Assembly: GCA_018818065.1 (NCBI GenBank)
Contig: JAHISV010000012.1
Location: 434,001 to 498,000, forward strand
Reading direction: 5' to 3'
From: Bacteroidota bacterium
Lineage (GTDB): Bacteria; Bacteroidota; Ignavibacteria; Ignavibacteriales; Melioribacteraceae
DNA length: 64,000 bases
Shown: positions 1-7,845 of the stretch, one piece after another
Position numbering within the stretch: position 1 is the stretch's first letter
Layout of the letters: every line of letters starts with the position of its first letter
The notes under the pieces: generated by a model
Databases searched by the model: none
Seen by the model: the letters and a program-made list of their open reading frames with translations, nothing else
Told to the model about the DNA's origin: nothing
Program-made: the position numbers and the translations under genes

Positions 1-33
1 CATTAGCAATGTTAGCGATTTGAATAATCTCAT
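1..33 (-). CDS. Start of an exported protein running off the left edge
   Basis: Only eleven codons are visible (MRLFKSLTLLM). They follow a good GGAG ribosome-binding site six bases upstream of the ATG and look like the n- and h-region of a signal peptide. The gene begins 25 bases downstream of the zinc deacylase stop codon on the same strand, so it is probably the next cistron of the TRAP/deacylase operon. No function can be assigned. Confidence 0.55.
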   Translation of the reverse strand, partial: MRLFKSLTLLM

Positions 34-58
34 AAGTTTCTCCATTTCAATTTATTTT

Positions 59-1180
59 TCATTTCAAATAATTACTTAATCCGTTTTCTAAAAGATCTTC
101 ATATTCAGGAAGACCTTCAAGGAGTATAGTTTTTTCCGGAAAGAATTCATTGTATGAATTTACAATTTCCAAAAAACCTTGTAAGTGTCTTGCAACTCTT
201 TTATCAAGAGGCACACCCTCAGCATCGTACTCTATCCTTAGCTTACCCGTTTCCTGTGCCGCGAGGTATTGAGGACTTTTCCCGGTTAGAATTAGTTCGG
301 AATTAGTTCTGCCTCTCAAACGTCCCTGTATTGGATTGCAGGTCTCCATCAAGAAAGGATACACATCTGTATTGTCGCCCCATTCCCTGTGGCTTAATCC
401 ATGAAAGTTCTCAGGTGATCTTTCAGGTGCATACCTTAAATCTCTGAATTCCAGATTAAGAATTGCGTTTAATCCAATATCCTCGCTTTTTTCGTGATAA
501 ATAATAGCATTTATTATTGGGATCTCTGGCGCAGCTTCATGCAGGTCGAAAGCAAGATCGATCTTTTCTTTCTTAATTAACTGTACAATCGCGTAACCAA
601 CTTTTTCTGTAAAAGTACCATCCGGTCTGCCGGGATAACTTCTATTTAGATTCCTTGTTTCGAACCCTGATAATTTTTGTCCGGAAGGGAAATGCGAATA
701 AACCAATGGGTCAGGCCATTGATCCAGTGGATTTGAGACACGGGAACCGAATCTGAATTTTCGTTCACCTGACTTACTCTCTAAAGTATATGACTGAGGA
801 TATCCTTCCATTGGATCAGTACAGGAAAATCCGCTAAGACATGCTTGCGGAATAATTAGCAATCTACCTGCCTTGATTTTCACATTTTCTGTCGCTAGCA
901 CACCAGCTATAAATCCCGAAGCCTCATTCGGATGAGTGCCACATAATAAAAGAACCGTTGCACCTGGTTCCTTTCCCTCAAAAAAATATATATCGGTATC
1001 CCCACTGCCATCTTTAAGTTCTTCAAAATAATCAGATAATTTTCCAATTTTAGTAAGATCCTCTGACGGATAAATAACATCAGGAGTCCGCATATCCAAA
1101 AACTCAACTCCGGATACAATGCAAACAACAGTCATAAGAAATAACAAAAATGAGGCAACTATTTTATGATCTATTTTCAT
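59..1180 (-). CDS. M14-superfamily zinc deacylase/peptidase (succinylglutamate desuccinylase/aspartoacylase-like), exported
   Basis: A 373-residue protein with one hydrophobic N-terminal segment (about residues 6-26), so it is probably exported or membrane-anchored. It carries the M14 zinc-ligand pattern: GTHPNE (H83, E86) and a later DLHEA (H214), with LNRSYPG at 177-183 and a likely catalytic glutamate in METCNP (E279). Members of this superfamily hydrolyse N-acyl amino acids or peptides; the substrate here is unknown. The ATG at 1180 is preferred over an upstream TTG because AGGT lies five bases before it. The gene starts 7 bases after the small membrane protein, in an operon with a TRAP-type permease. 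I infer that it processes the molecule the permease imports, or a related periplasmic compound. Confidence 0.7.
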   Translation of the reverse strand: MKIDHKIVASFLLFLMTVVCIVSGVEFLDMRTPDVIYPSEDLTKIGKLSDYFEELKDGSGDTDIYFFEGKEPGATVLLLCGTHPNEASGFIAGVLATENVKIKAGRLLIIPQACLSGFSCTDPMEGYPQSYTLESKSGERKFRFGSRVSNPLDQWPDPLVYSHFPSGQKLSGFETRNLNRSYPGRPDGTFTEKVGYAIVQLIKKEKIDLAFDLHEAAPEIPIINAIIYHEKSEDIGLNAILNLEFRDLRYAPERSPENFHGLSHREWGDNTDVYPFLMETCNPIQGRLRGRTNSELILTGKSPQYLAAQETGKLRIEYDAEGVPLDKRVARHLQGFLEIVNSYNEFFPEKTILLEGLPEYEDLLENGLSNYLK

Positions 1181-1187
1181 CAATGAC

Positions 1188-1334
1188 CTACTTAATTAAA
1201 AAGATACGAAGAATGAAGGGGATTAAAACCATCACCAGGGCAATCTGCTTTTTCCAATCTCTTTCTTCAAACATTTCTTTTACTATTACAAGACTAAGCA
1301 GAACTAGAATTACTATATATAACCAAAAAATCAT
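1188..1334 (-). CDS. 48-residue two-helix membrane protein
   Basis: A tiny protein with two hydrophobic helices (about 1-18 and 28-46) separated by a charged loop (KEMFEERDWKK). The ATG at 1334 has a textbook AGGAG six bases upstream. A longer reading from 1385 would overlap the permease gene and lacks such a site. It lies 13 bases after the TRAP-type permease stop and 7 bases before the deacylase start. The usual TRAP small subunit (DctQ, four helices) is absent, so this could be an accessory subunit of the permease, but that is inference. I do not recognise a named family. Confidence 0.6.
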   Translation of the reverse strand: MIFWLYIVILVLLSLVIVKEMFEERDWKKQIALVMVLIPFILRIFLIK

Positions 1335-1347
1335 TATTTGCTCCTGA

Positions 1348-2619
1348 CTAAAAGAGATTAATAAATTGACCAATATCATTGGCAAAATAGATCATAAGAA
1401 TACCAACAGCCCCGGTAACAAAAATAGCAAGAGCGCTCGCCTTTAGAATCTTGAAGTGGTTAGGCTCTCCAACCATTTGACCTGCATAAGCACATAACAA
1501 TGAGGGAGGCGGCATAAGGTCACCCATGGCAGCCATAAGCGCTAAAGCTGATGCGACAATAATGGAATTCTTTCCTAAAAAGACGAAAACAAGTGGCACG
1601 CCAATCACAGAAGCCGCGGCATACGCGGAACCAAAAAATGGCATAATAACCGCTGCAAGGTATTTAACTTCCTCGGGCAGTTGTAAAGCACTAACCGCCA
1701 GATAGCCTCTGACACCAGTAAGAGTAAGTATTTGCAAAAACATTCCTACTCCAATAAGTATTGCCATAACAGGCATGGCATTTCTTAAAGAATTTTGAAG
1801 CATTCCGACCGGTTTGAATTTATTTCCAGTCCCAAAAGCAGTAAGGGTACCGATCATAAAAATTAAGGGAACACCCAGATGAAACATTAGTTCAGGAAAA
1901 AGCATTTCAGAAAGTAAAAGGGCTATTACAAGAATGATCGGTAAAAAGAGTTTAAAACCATATTGATCATAAACCGGGTTTTCCAGCTTTTCCAGAACTT
2001 CATCTATATTGAAATCTTTGAGATATTTTTTACGATAATATATTGCCGTGAAAATTGCTGGTGGAAACGAAGCAATTAACAGAGGTCCGGTAAAACCAAT
2101 ATATGGCATATCCACACCACCACCGATTATCATAACCGGAATACTTATAGGAGGCGCAATTTCACCAAAAACAGCTGCCATGGCAATAAGTGAACCCACA
2201 GCTTTTTTAGGCATTCCCATGGCAAGCAGAGCCGGAACAACCAAGGCTCCGGTCGTCAATATACATGCAGATGATAATCCTGTAAGCATACCGGGAAACA
2301 TGACAAAAAAAGTTATGATTATAATCAGCAGAGTTGGTCTTTTATGGAGCGATTTTATCATATAATAACTAATGGTTGATAAAGCACCGGTTGCTTCCAC
2401 CACTTTCATAAAAATCATGGCAGTGGCAATAATCATTATTGCTTCAAGAAATCCAAAACTTCCTTCAACCAGATGCCTGACAGGCAAACCTTCGCCGGCG
2501 ACAAAAGCACCGGTTATTGAGGCTAACATAAGTGAAACGCCTGCTGGCAATTTAAATATGAAAACGCCGGCAGCAAAAACAGCTAACATTGATATCAGTA
2601 TTACCAGCTCGAAACTCAT
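1348..2619 (-). CDS. TRAP-type large permease (DctM-like)
   Basis: A 423-residue integral membrane protein with about twelve hydrophobic segments. It has the TRAP large-subunit motif around residues 153-180 (GEIAPPISIPVMIIGGG) and a second related half near 370-382 (MGDLMPPPSL), typical of the repeated hairpin architecture of DctM/ion-transporter-superfamily proteins. These transporters move carboxylates and related anions using a sodium or proton gradient. No DctP-type binding protein or normal DctQ subunit lies in the window. The gene is first in an operon with a 48-residue membrane protein and a zinc deacylase, transcribed divergently from a kinase/sigma-54 activator pair. A -24/-12-like promoter lies 65-80 bases upstream of the start. 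Confidence 0.8.
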   Translation of the reverse strand: MSFELVILISMLAVFAAGVFIFKLPAGVSLMLASITGAFVAGEGLPVRHLVEGSFGFLEAIMIIATAMIFMKVVEATGALSTISYYMIKSLHKRPTLLIIIITFFVMFPGMLTGLSSACILTTGALVVPALLAMGMPKKAVGSLIAMAAVFGEIAPPISIPVMIIGGGVDMPYIGFTGPLLIASFPPAIFTAIYYRKKYLKDFNIDEVLEKLENPVYDQYGFKLFLPIILVIALLLSEMLFPELMFHLGVPLIFMIGTLTAFGTGNKFKPVGMLQNSLRNAMPVMAILIGVGMFLQILTLTGVRGYLAVSALQLPEEVKYLAAVIMPFFGSAYAAASVIGVPLVFVFLGKNSIIVASALALMAAMGDLMPPPSLLCAYAGQMVGEPNHFKILKASALAIFVTGAVGILMIYFANDIGQFINLF

Positions 2620-2683
2620 TTACACAGATTTCCCCGAATATTATTTATTCTTATTTACATAACTTATCAGACAGTTTTTTAAG

Positions 2684-2699
2684 TCAAGTTTCGAGCCAA
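2684..2699 (-). promoter_or_regulatory. Candidate sigma-54 (-24/-12) promoter of the TRAP/deacylase operon
   Basis: Read on the minus strand the sequence is TTGGCTCG-AAAC-TTGA. This matches the sigma-54 consensus TTGGCACG-N4-TTGC except for T in GGCTC and A in place of the final C. The GG-N10 spacing is exact. It would place a transcription start near 2672, about 50 bases before the permease ATG. The adjacent divergent gene pair encodes a sigma-54-dependent activator. Confidence 0.55.
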
Positions 2700-2756
2700 G
2701 AAAGCAGGCTATTTTTGACTCTTAATTACCATTGTTTATTACTTTTTGTATTGGAA

Positions 2757-2773
2757 TGAGCTATTTTAGCACA
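2757..2773. promoter_or_regulatory. 17-bp palindrome, candidate activator (UAS) site
   Basis: TGAGCTATTTTAGCACA is a dyad of form TGWGCTA-N3-TAGCWCA with one mismatch between arms. Its length and TG..GC / GC..CA layout resemble NtrC-type enhancer sites. It lies about 60 bp upstream of the -24 element of the TRAP operon and about 50 bp before the kinase gene. Similar sequences recur at 16382-16398 and 16405-16421. Confidence 0.5.
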
Positions 2774-2821
2774 CTCTCTTGTGGGAATTGATCTCAAAGA
2801 GTCGAAAAACGAATAAAAACG

Positions 2822-4411
2822 ATGGTTTTCTTAGATTGGCTATGGCATAGATATAGCTTAACAATTAATAAAAAAGAATATATGAGAACACCACACATAA
2901 AATTCAAAGCTATAATAATTGCCGGCTTTTTTTCCATAATAGTTGCTTCAGCTGCTTTATATATTGATAACAGCTACGAGAAACTTTCGGAAGATGTTAT
3001 TAAAACCAATATGGAGCTATGTGAAGTTCTGGCAACTCAATTAAAAACCGAATCTCAAAGCATCATTGACAGTCTTCATCACGCAGAATACTTTTCTGAA
3101 GGATACAAGGGATATTTCAATTCGAACGAAGCAGACAAATTGCTCTCAGAGGTTTCGGAAAGAATATTCAGAAATTTCGATGGACTAGAGGGGGGCTTTT
3201 TTATAAAAGGACTGGAGGAATTTCAAGGCTATTCCTATCCTACATCACCTCCTCCCATTCCTGTATATGGTCCGCCACCTCGTTCCTATAACTTTATTAA
3301 GGAACAGGTCCTACAATCTATCAATAACGATTCTCTTATTGTCCAACTACACAAGTTTGATCCTGCTATATTCCCTCTGGTAACAAGACCCATCGAGGCA
3401 CATGAGGAAACCATAGGCGCTATTTGGGTGCGGACACATATTGAAAAAGAATTACCAGAGCTGACTCTTGTTGATATATTGAATATCACAGCTGTCGTTT
3501 CATTGCTCGGTTTTATTCTTGCGGTAACTATCTCCATACAACTTCGTAATAGAATTGAAAAAATAAGGGGAGACCTCGAGAGACTTGAGTATGACCCTGA
3601 CCATAGGTTAAGCATTTTACCCGGCATTTTCGGATTTATAAGTAAGTCTGTAAATAAGATGGTAGATGCTCTTCAATCGGAGCATAATAAGCGTGAAGTC
3701 CTTGAACGTGAACTTCATCAAAAAGATAAAATGGCTTCTCTCGGTAAACTGATAGCCGGTGTTGCCCATGAGGTTAAAACTCCCCTGGCCATAATAAAAA
3801 CACGCATACAAATTTGGCAGAAAAAAATTAGCAGCATAAATGAAAAAGATTTGGGAGAATCTTTTTCTAACGAGTCTATGCAAATGGTAATAAACGAAAT
3901 CAACCGTCTCTCAAACCTTGTTAACAGGTTGTTGATATTTTCAAAACCGGTAAATGAGCATTTCAAGGCAACTAACGTAAACCAGATAATTTTGACCTTG
4001 CTGGATCTCTATAAGAACAAATTATTTCTGGACAATATTGAGATAAATCTTAAACTTGAAGAATCACTACCTGACATAAATGTCGATCCGGATAAAATAG
4101 AGCAAGTTATCATTAATCTTCTCACTAATTCTGTTGAGTCAATAACAAGCGATGGTGTAATTAATATTCAAACAAATCGTAATAATGGCTACATGGTAGT
4201 TACTATTTCGGATAACGGGATGGGTATCCCTGTCAATGTTCAGAAAAACGTACTTGATCCGTTTTTCACAACCAAAGATAAGGGAACCGGGCTTGGGTTA
4301 TCTATTGCGTATGAGATAGTTAAAGCACACAGAGGGAAAATTGAATTTTCATCAAATGAATCTGTGGGGTCGGAATTCAGAATATTTTTACCAATAAAAA
4401 ACAGTGATTAA
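2822..4411 (+). CDS. Membrane sensor histidine kinase (NtrB/ZraS-like)
   Basis: A 529-residue kinase. A transmembrane helix at about 31-47 is followed by a roughly 165-residue extracytoplasmic region with a proline-rich stretch (141-153), a second helix at about 217-240, a HAMP-like linker, and a HisKA domain with the phospho-acceptor H316 in HEVKTPL. The HATPase domain shows the N box around N436, DNGMGIP at 464-470, the F box PFFTTK and GTGLGLS at 488-494. The start is uncertain: no clear ribosome site precedes 2822, and ATG at 2882 immediately before the first helix is an alternative. The gene is followed by its probable partner, a sigma-54 response regulator, one base downstream. The extracytoplasmic region matches no sensor domain I can name. 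Confidence 0.88.
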   Translation: MVFLDWLWHRYSLTINKKEYMRTPHIKFKAIIIAGFFSIIVASAALYIDNSYEKLSEDVIKTNMELCEVLATQLKTESQSIIDSLHHAEYFSEGYKGYFNSNEADKLLSEVSERIFRNFDGLEGGFFIKGLEEFQGYSYPTSPPPIPVYGPPPRSYNFIKEQVLQSINNDSLIVQLHKFDPAIFPLVTRPIEAHEETIGAIWVRTHIEKELPELTLVDILNITAVVSLLGFILAVTISIQLRNRIEKIRGDLERLEYDPDHRLSILPGIFGFISKSVNKMVDALQSEHNKREVLERELHQKDKMASLGKLIAGVAHEVKTPLAIIKTRIQIWQKKISSINEKDLGESFSNESMQMVINEINRLSNLVNRLLIFSKPVNEHFKATNVNQIILTLLDLYKNKLFLDNIEINLKLEESLPDINVDPDKIEQVIINLLTNSVESITSDGVINIQTNRNNGYMVVTISDNGMGIPVNVQKNVLDPFFTTKDKGTGLGLSIAYEIVKAHRGKIEFSSNESVGSEFRIFLPIKNSD

Positions 4412-4412
4412 A

Positions 4413-5816
4413 ATGAAAGAGAAAAAACACGTCCTGATTGTTGATGATGAAGCCCCAATGCGGTTGAACATTGCAGAGTTGATGACCGGTGAAGGATACA
4501 ATTACTCCGAAGCAGCTGGCGGCGATGAAGCAATTCTTATGGTGCAAAAAATTATTCCGGATCTTGTTCTGCTTGATATAAACCTGCCACAGAAAGATGG
4601 GCTAACTGTTCTGGGTGAGATTCAAAAACTCTTTCCAAAATTACCAGTAATAGTCTTTACAGCTTATGGTACCAGCGAACGAGCAATAGAAGCAATTAAG
4701 CTTGGTGCTTTCGATTACATTGAGAAACCGTTCGAACTTGATGAATTCCTTCTTACCATAAAACGTGCTCTTGAATATTCTGAGTTATTAAATGAAATAA
4801 AACTTTTGCGTGACCAGGTTCAGGATATCAGCAGTACGGTAACCTCCGATCAGATCATCGGTCGTAGCCCCCAAATGCAGGAAATATTTAAACTGATTGG
4901 GAAGGTGGCTCTCTCTGACACAACTGTGTTAATTCAGGGAGGCAGCGGGACCGGAAAAGAGCTAATTGCTGATGCCATTCAGAGGCATTCATTAAGACGA
5001 GATAAACCCTACATCAAGGTGAATTGTGGGGCTTTGTCAGAATCTATTTTGGAGAGCGAAATATTCGGACATGAAAAAGGATCTTTCACCGGAGCAACCT
5101 CACAACGCATGGGACGCTTTGAACTGGCGGATGGCGGAACGATCTTTCTTGATGAAATTAACAATATGCCCCTTTCATTGCAGGTAAAACTTTTAAGAAT
5201 TTTACAAAAGCAGCCCTTCTACAGAGTGGGGGGAGAAACTCCCATTAAAGTTGATGTAAGAATCATAACTGCTTCCAACAGAATAGTTGAAGATGACGTT
5301 AAAGCCGGGAAACTAAGAGAAGACCTTTTTTATCGACTCAATGTAGTAAGAATAAACCTGCCCCCATTGGTAGATCGCAAACAAGATATTCCCTACCTGG
5401 TGGATTACTTTCTAAAAAAACATAGCAATGGGAGGTCGCTGACTGTCTCGCCTGAAATGCTGGAAAGACTGAGCAAATATGAATGGCCTGGAAATATAAG
5501 AGAGTTGGAGAATACCATTCAAAGAGCTGCTGTGATATCTCAGAGTGATGTATTAACCATAGACCATCTTCCTGTAAAACATTCAGTGCCTTCAAGCGGT
5601 CAGACCTACTCCGGTTCAGATCTACAAAGCTGGTTTGAAGAGATACAGAACGCTGATAAGTCACTGAAGGATGTTGTTTGTTTTGTCGAAAAAGAATTAA
5701 TTTTGCAGGCTTTAAAACAAACGAATTCAAACAGGTCCAGGGCGGCAACCTTGCTAAAAATTCACCGGAGATTATTGTACACCAAAATGAAGGAATACGG
5801 CATTAGCACTGACTGA
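4413..5816 (+). CDS. Sigma-54-dependent response regulator (NtrC family)
   Basis: A 467-residue protein counted from the ATG at 4413; a GTG at 4404 overlapping the kinase stop is the alternative. The receiver domain (4-120) has the acidic pair D11/D12 and the phospho-acceptor D55. The AAA+ domain (about 147-380) has Walker A GGSGTGKE at 176-183, the sigma-54 contact loop as GSFTGA (usual GAFTGA) at 223-228, and Walker B GGTIFLDEI at 241-249. The C-terminus has a Fis-type helix-turn-helix (about 435-462). Only sigma-54 activators have this layout. It is paired with the upstream kinase and probably acts on the -24/-12 element of the divergent TRAP operon and possibly at 16.3 kb. Confidence 0.92.
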   Translation: MKEKKHVLIVDDEAPMRLNIAELMTGEGYNYSEAAGGDEAILMVQKIIPDLVLLDINLPQKDGLTVLGEIQKLFPKLPVIVFTAYGTSERAIEAIKLGAFDYIEKPFELDEFLLTIKRALEYSELLNEIKLLRDQVQDISSTVTSDQIIGRSPQMQEIFKLIGKVALSDTTVLIQGGSGTGKELIADAIQRHSLRRDKPYIKVNCGALSESILESEIFGHEKGSFTGATSQRMGRFELADGGTIFLDEINNMPLSLQVKLLRILQKQPFYRVGGETPIKVDVRIITASNRIVEDDVKAGKLREDLFYRLNVVRINLPPLVDRKQDIPYLVDYFLKKHSNGRSLTVSPEMLERLSKYEWPGNIRELENTIQRAAVISQSDVLTIDHLPVKHSVPSSGQTYSGSDLQSWFEEIQNADKSLKDVVCFVEKELILQALKQTNSNRSRAATLLKIHRRLLYTKMKEYGISTD

Positions 5817-5829
5817 GAATGTCTATACA

Positions 5830-6747
5830 CTAAAGAATAGTAATATCAATATTATAATGTAGTTTTAGATAATCCCTAAGAACATAAACGAAATCGGTGC
5901 AGAATTTTTTCATATTTTCATCTGTGTCTCTCAAGCCTTCCCAATGTGTTTCTATTTGAAATCCATTGAAATTATATTTTTCCGGAGCAGCATGAATAGT
6001 AGTATTATAACCACCGGCAAAATATTTTTCACTTGTCGGCTCATGCTGTTGTGGAGATGGTAGAACTTCCCAGCCCAATTTAGATAGCATGGCTCCAAAA
6101 CTGACTTCCCCCCTTATTAAATTAGAAAAAGAGTATTCTGAATTGGAGACGAGATTTCTGATACTACTGTTTTGAACAAAGAAGGGATCATCAATATCAT
6201 TGTCGGAAAGTGAGAGAACCTCACCATCCAATAGATAGCCAAGTTCGATTTTTCTTTCTTTCGAACGATGAGCATGAATATCAACATAAAACCCAATGCC
6301 CCAGGTATCGTAGATACTCTTTTCGGCTAATTCAATAAACTCGTGAAACTCATCGAAGGCAATTCTCGCCAGGGAATCCCCCTGAACGGCAATTTCTTCA
6401 CTTCGATTGGGATCGAGCTTAACGCGATGAAGTCTATTTATAACAAGGTATGGACGTTTACCAGTTAGCTTATATATTACGTCGCTAATTTCAAGGGTCA
6501 TTTCAAGCGTTCTTTTATCCTGCTTTACTGAACTTTTTGTACGGTCTTTGATATTCTCAGGCTTTTCATAACCCCCATGCGGAGCTGTCAAAACTAATGG
6601 CATATTACCATGAATATATTCAATATATTTTCCAGTACCATAATACGAATTCCCCGGAATGAGATTACTGTCCGGTAATAATTGCTTTTTATCTGTAGCA
6701 TTAAGAAGTATTCCAAATGCACATGCTATAAACACCATTGTTTTCAT
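5830..6747 (-). CDS. Exported N-formylglutamate amidohydrolase-like protein, copy 1
   Basis: A 305-residue protein counted from ATG 6747, chosen because it puts a signal-peptide-like segment (MKTMVFIACAFGILLNA) at the N-terminus; ATG 6765 is the alternative. Family motifs are APHGG at 55-59, INRLHRVKLDPNR ending at 115, DIHAH at 156-160 and GGYNTTIH at 245-252. The histidines and acidic residues fit the metal-dependent N-formylglutamate amidohydrolase fold. Known members act in the cytoplasm on N-formyl-L-glutamate in histidine degradation; an exported form suggests another N-acyl substrate. It is a tandem paralogue of the next upstream gene and converges on the sigma-54 regulator gene with a 13-base gap. 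Confidence 0.65.
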   Translation of the reverse strand: MKTMVFIACAFGILLNATDKKQLLPDSNLIPGNSYYGTGKYIEYIHGNMPLVLTAPHGGYEKPENIKDRTKSSVKQDKRTLEMTLEISDVIYKLTGKRPYLVINRLHRVKLDPNRSEEIAVQGDSLARIAFDEFHEFIELAEKSIYDTWGIGFYVDIHAHRSKERKIELGYLLDGEVLSLSDNDIDDPFFVQNSSIRNLVSNSEYSFSNLIRGEVSFGAMLSKLGWEVLPSPQQHEPTSEKYFAGGYNTTIHAAPEKYNFNGFQIETHWEGLRDTDENMKKFCTDFVYVLRDYLKLHYNIDITIL

Positions 6748-6783
6748 ATCATTCTCATAATTCATTTTTAGATCCAACTATTC

Positions 6784-6826
6784 AACATCAACAAATGAAT
6801 AAAGAAACAAATCAGTTGTTGATGTT
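6784..6826. repeat. Inverted repeat between the two tandem amidohydrolase genes
   Basis: Arms AACATCAACAAATGA (6784-6798) and TCAGTTGTTGATGTT (6812-6826) pair over 15 bp with one mismatch and a 13-base loop. The U-run follows only on the plus strand, away from the flanking minus-strand genes. It is therefore not a clear terminator for them; it may moderate expression between the two cistrons. Confidence 0.5.
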
Positions 6827-6889
6827 TTTATCAGCCCCTGTTCTGCAAAAATAATTTTGTAAAAATTTAACACGGATGGTAATTGACGA

Positions 6890-7813
6890 CTATTCGCTAA
6901 GATTTGTTAAATCAATTTTATAATGCCTTTTCATGAACTCGATGATCACATCTGTATAATCAACACAAAACTTTCTTATATTCTCGTCTGTATCACGGAG
7001 TCCATCCCAATATGTTTCTATCTGCATTCCATTAAAGTTATATTCTGATTTTGTGCCATGAACAACTGTATTGTAACCACCAGAGAAGAAAAATTGATCT
7101 TTAGGCTTTGGCTTTTTGGGTGATGGCAAAACCGGCCATCCTTTGTTTTCCAGCAGCGCTCCTATGCTGACTTCACCTCGCAGCAATTCTGCAAAGGAAT
7201 ATTCTGAAATTTTTGCAAGATTCTTCAAGCTGCTCTTTTCAACAAACAAATCATCGTTTAATTCTTCATCAGAGAAGAAGAGAAGTTCAGCTTCCAAAAG
7301 ATAGCCCAATTCAATTCTTCTGTCCTTGTAAGGATGAGCATGTATGTCAATGTAAAAACCGGTCCCCCAGTTTGCATATACATCTTTTTCAGCAATCTCA
7401 ATCAGCTCATGGAATTCATCATAGGCCAATCCTGCTAAAGAATCGCCCTGAATTGCAACCTCTTTTTCCCTGTTCGGATCAAGTTTTATCCGGTGCAGTT
7501 TGTTAATAATAACGTAGGGGTACTTACCTGTCACCTCGTAAATTCTTTTGCTCAGTTCCCGTGTTAATTCCATAGTACGAATATCCTGATTCAGAGCGCT
7601 ACGCGTACGGTCATTAATTTCTTCAGGTTTATCATACCCTCCGTGAGGTGCTGTTAGCACTATTGGTAAGTTTCCGTGCACATATTCGGAATAACCTCCA
7701 GTGCTAAAATAGGATTGCCCGGGAATAAGACAGGAGTCAGGAAGCAATTCCCCTTTTCCCTGGGTGAAAACTAAAGTAACTGCAAATAAAAGTGCAACAA
7801 TATATCTAATCAT
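6890..7813 (-). CDS. Exported N-formylglutamate amidohydrolase-like protein, copy 2
   Basis: A 307-residue protein counted from ATG 7813, giving the signal peptide MIRYIVALLFAVTLVFTQG. A TTG at 7828 is possible but leaves a poorer n-region. It has the same motifs at the same positions as its neighbour: APHGG 55-59, NKLHRIKLDPNR 104-115 and DIHAH 156-160. The two proteins align almost throughout, so this is a tandem duplication. It follows the PorV-like gene by about 30 bases and probably belongs to the outer-membrane operon that begins with the TonB-dependent receptor. Substrate unknown; hydrolysis of an N-acyl amino acid or small amide outside the cytoplasm is the inference. Confidence 0.65.
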   Translation of the reverse strand: MIRYIVALLFAVTLVFTQGKGELLPDSCLIPGQSYFSTGGYSEYVHGNLPIVLTAPHGGYDKPEEINDRTRSALNQDIRTMELTRELSKRIYEVTGKYPYVIINKLHRIKLDPNREKEVAIQGDSLAGLAYDEFHELIEIAEKDVYANWGTGFYIDIHAHPYKDRRIELGYLLEAELLFFSDEELNDDLFVEKSSLKNLAKISEYSFAELLRGEVSIGALLENKGWPVLPSPKKPKPKDQFFFSGGYNTVVHGTKSEYNFNGMQIETYWDGLRDTDENIRKFCVDYTDVIIEFMKRHYKIDLTNLSE

Positions 7814-7845
7814 ATCAAGTCTATGCAAAAAAGTATAATAAATGG

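Noticed and set aside
2048-2662. Long plus-strand open frames opposite the TRAP permease
   Set aside because: They are antisense to a clear membrane-protein gene, with no family match and biased composition expected of an opposite-strand shadow.
2705-2721. A second copy of the 17-bp dyad near the TRAP promoter
   Set aside because: Only the GCTATTTT half is shared; the other arm does not match.
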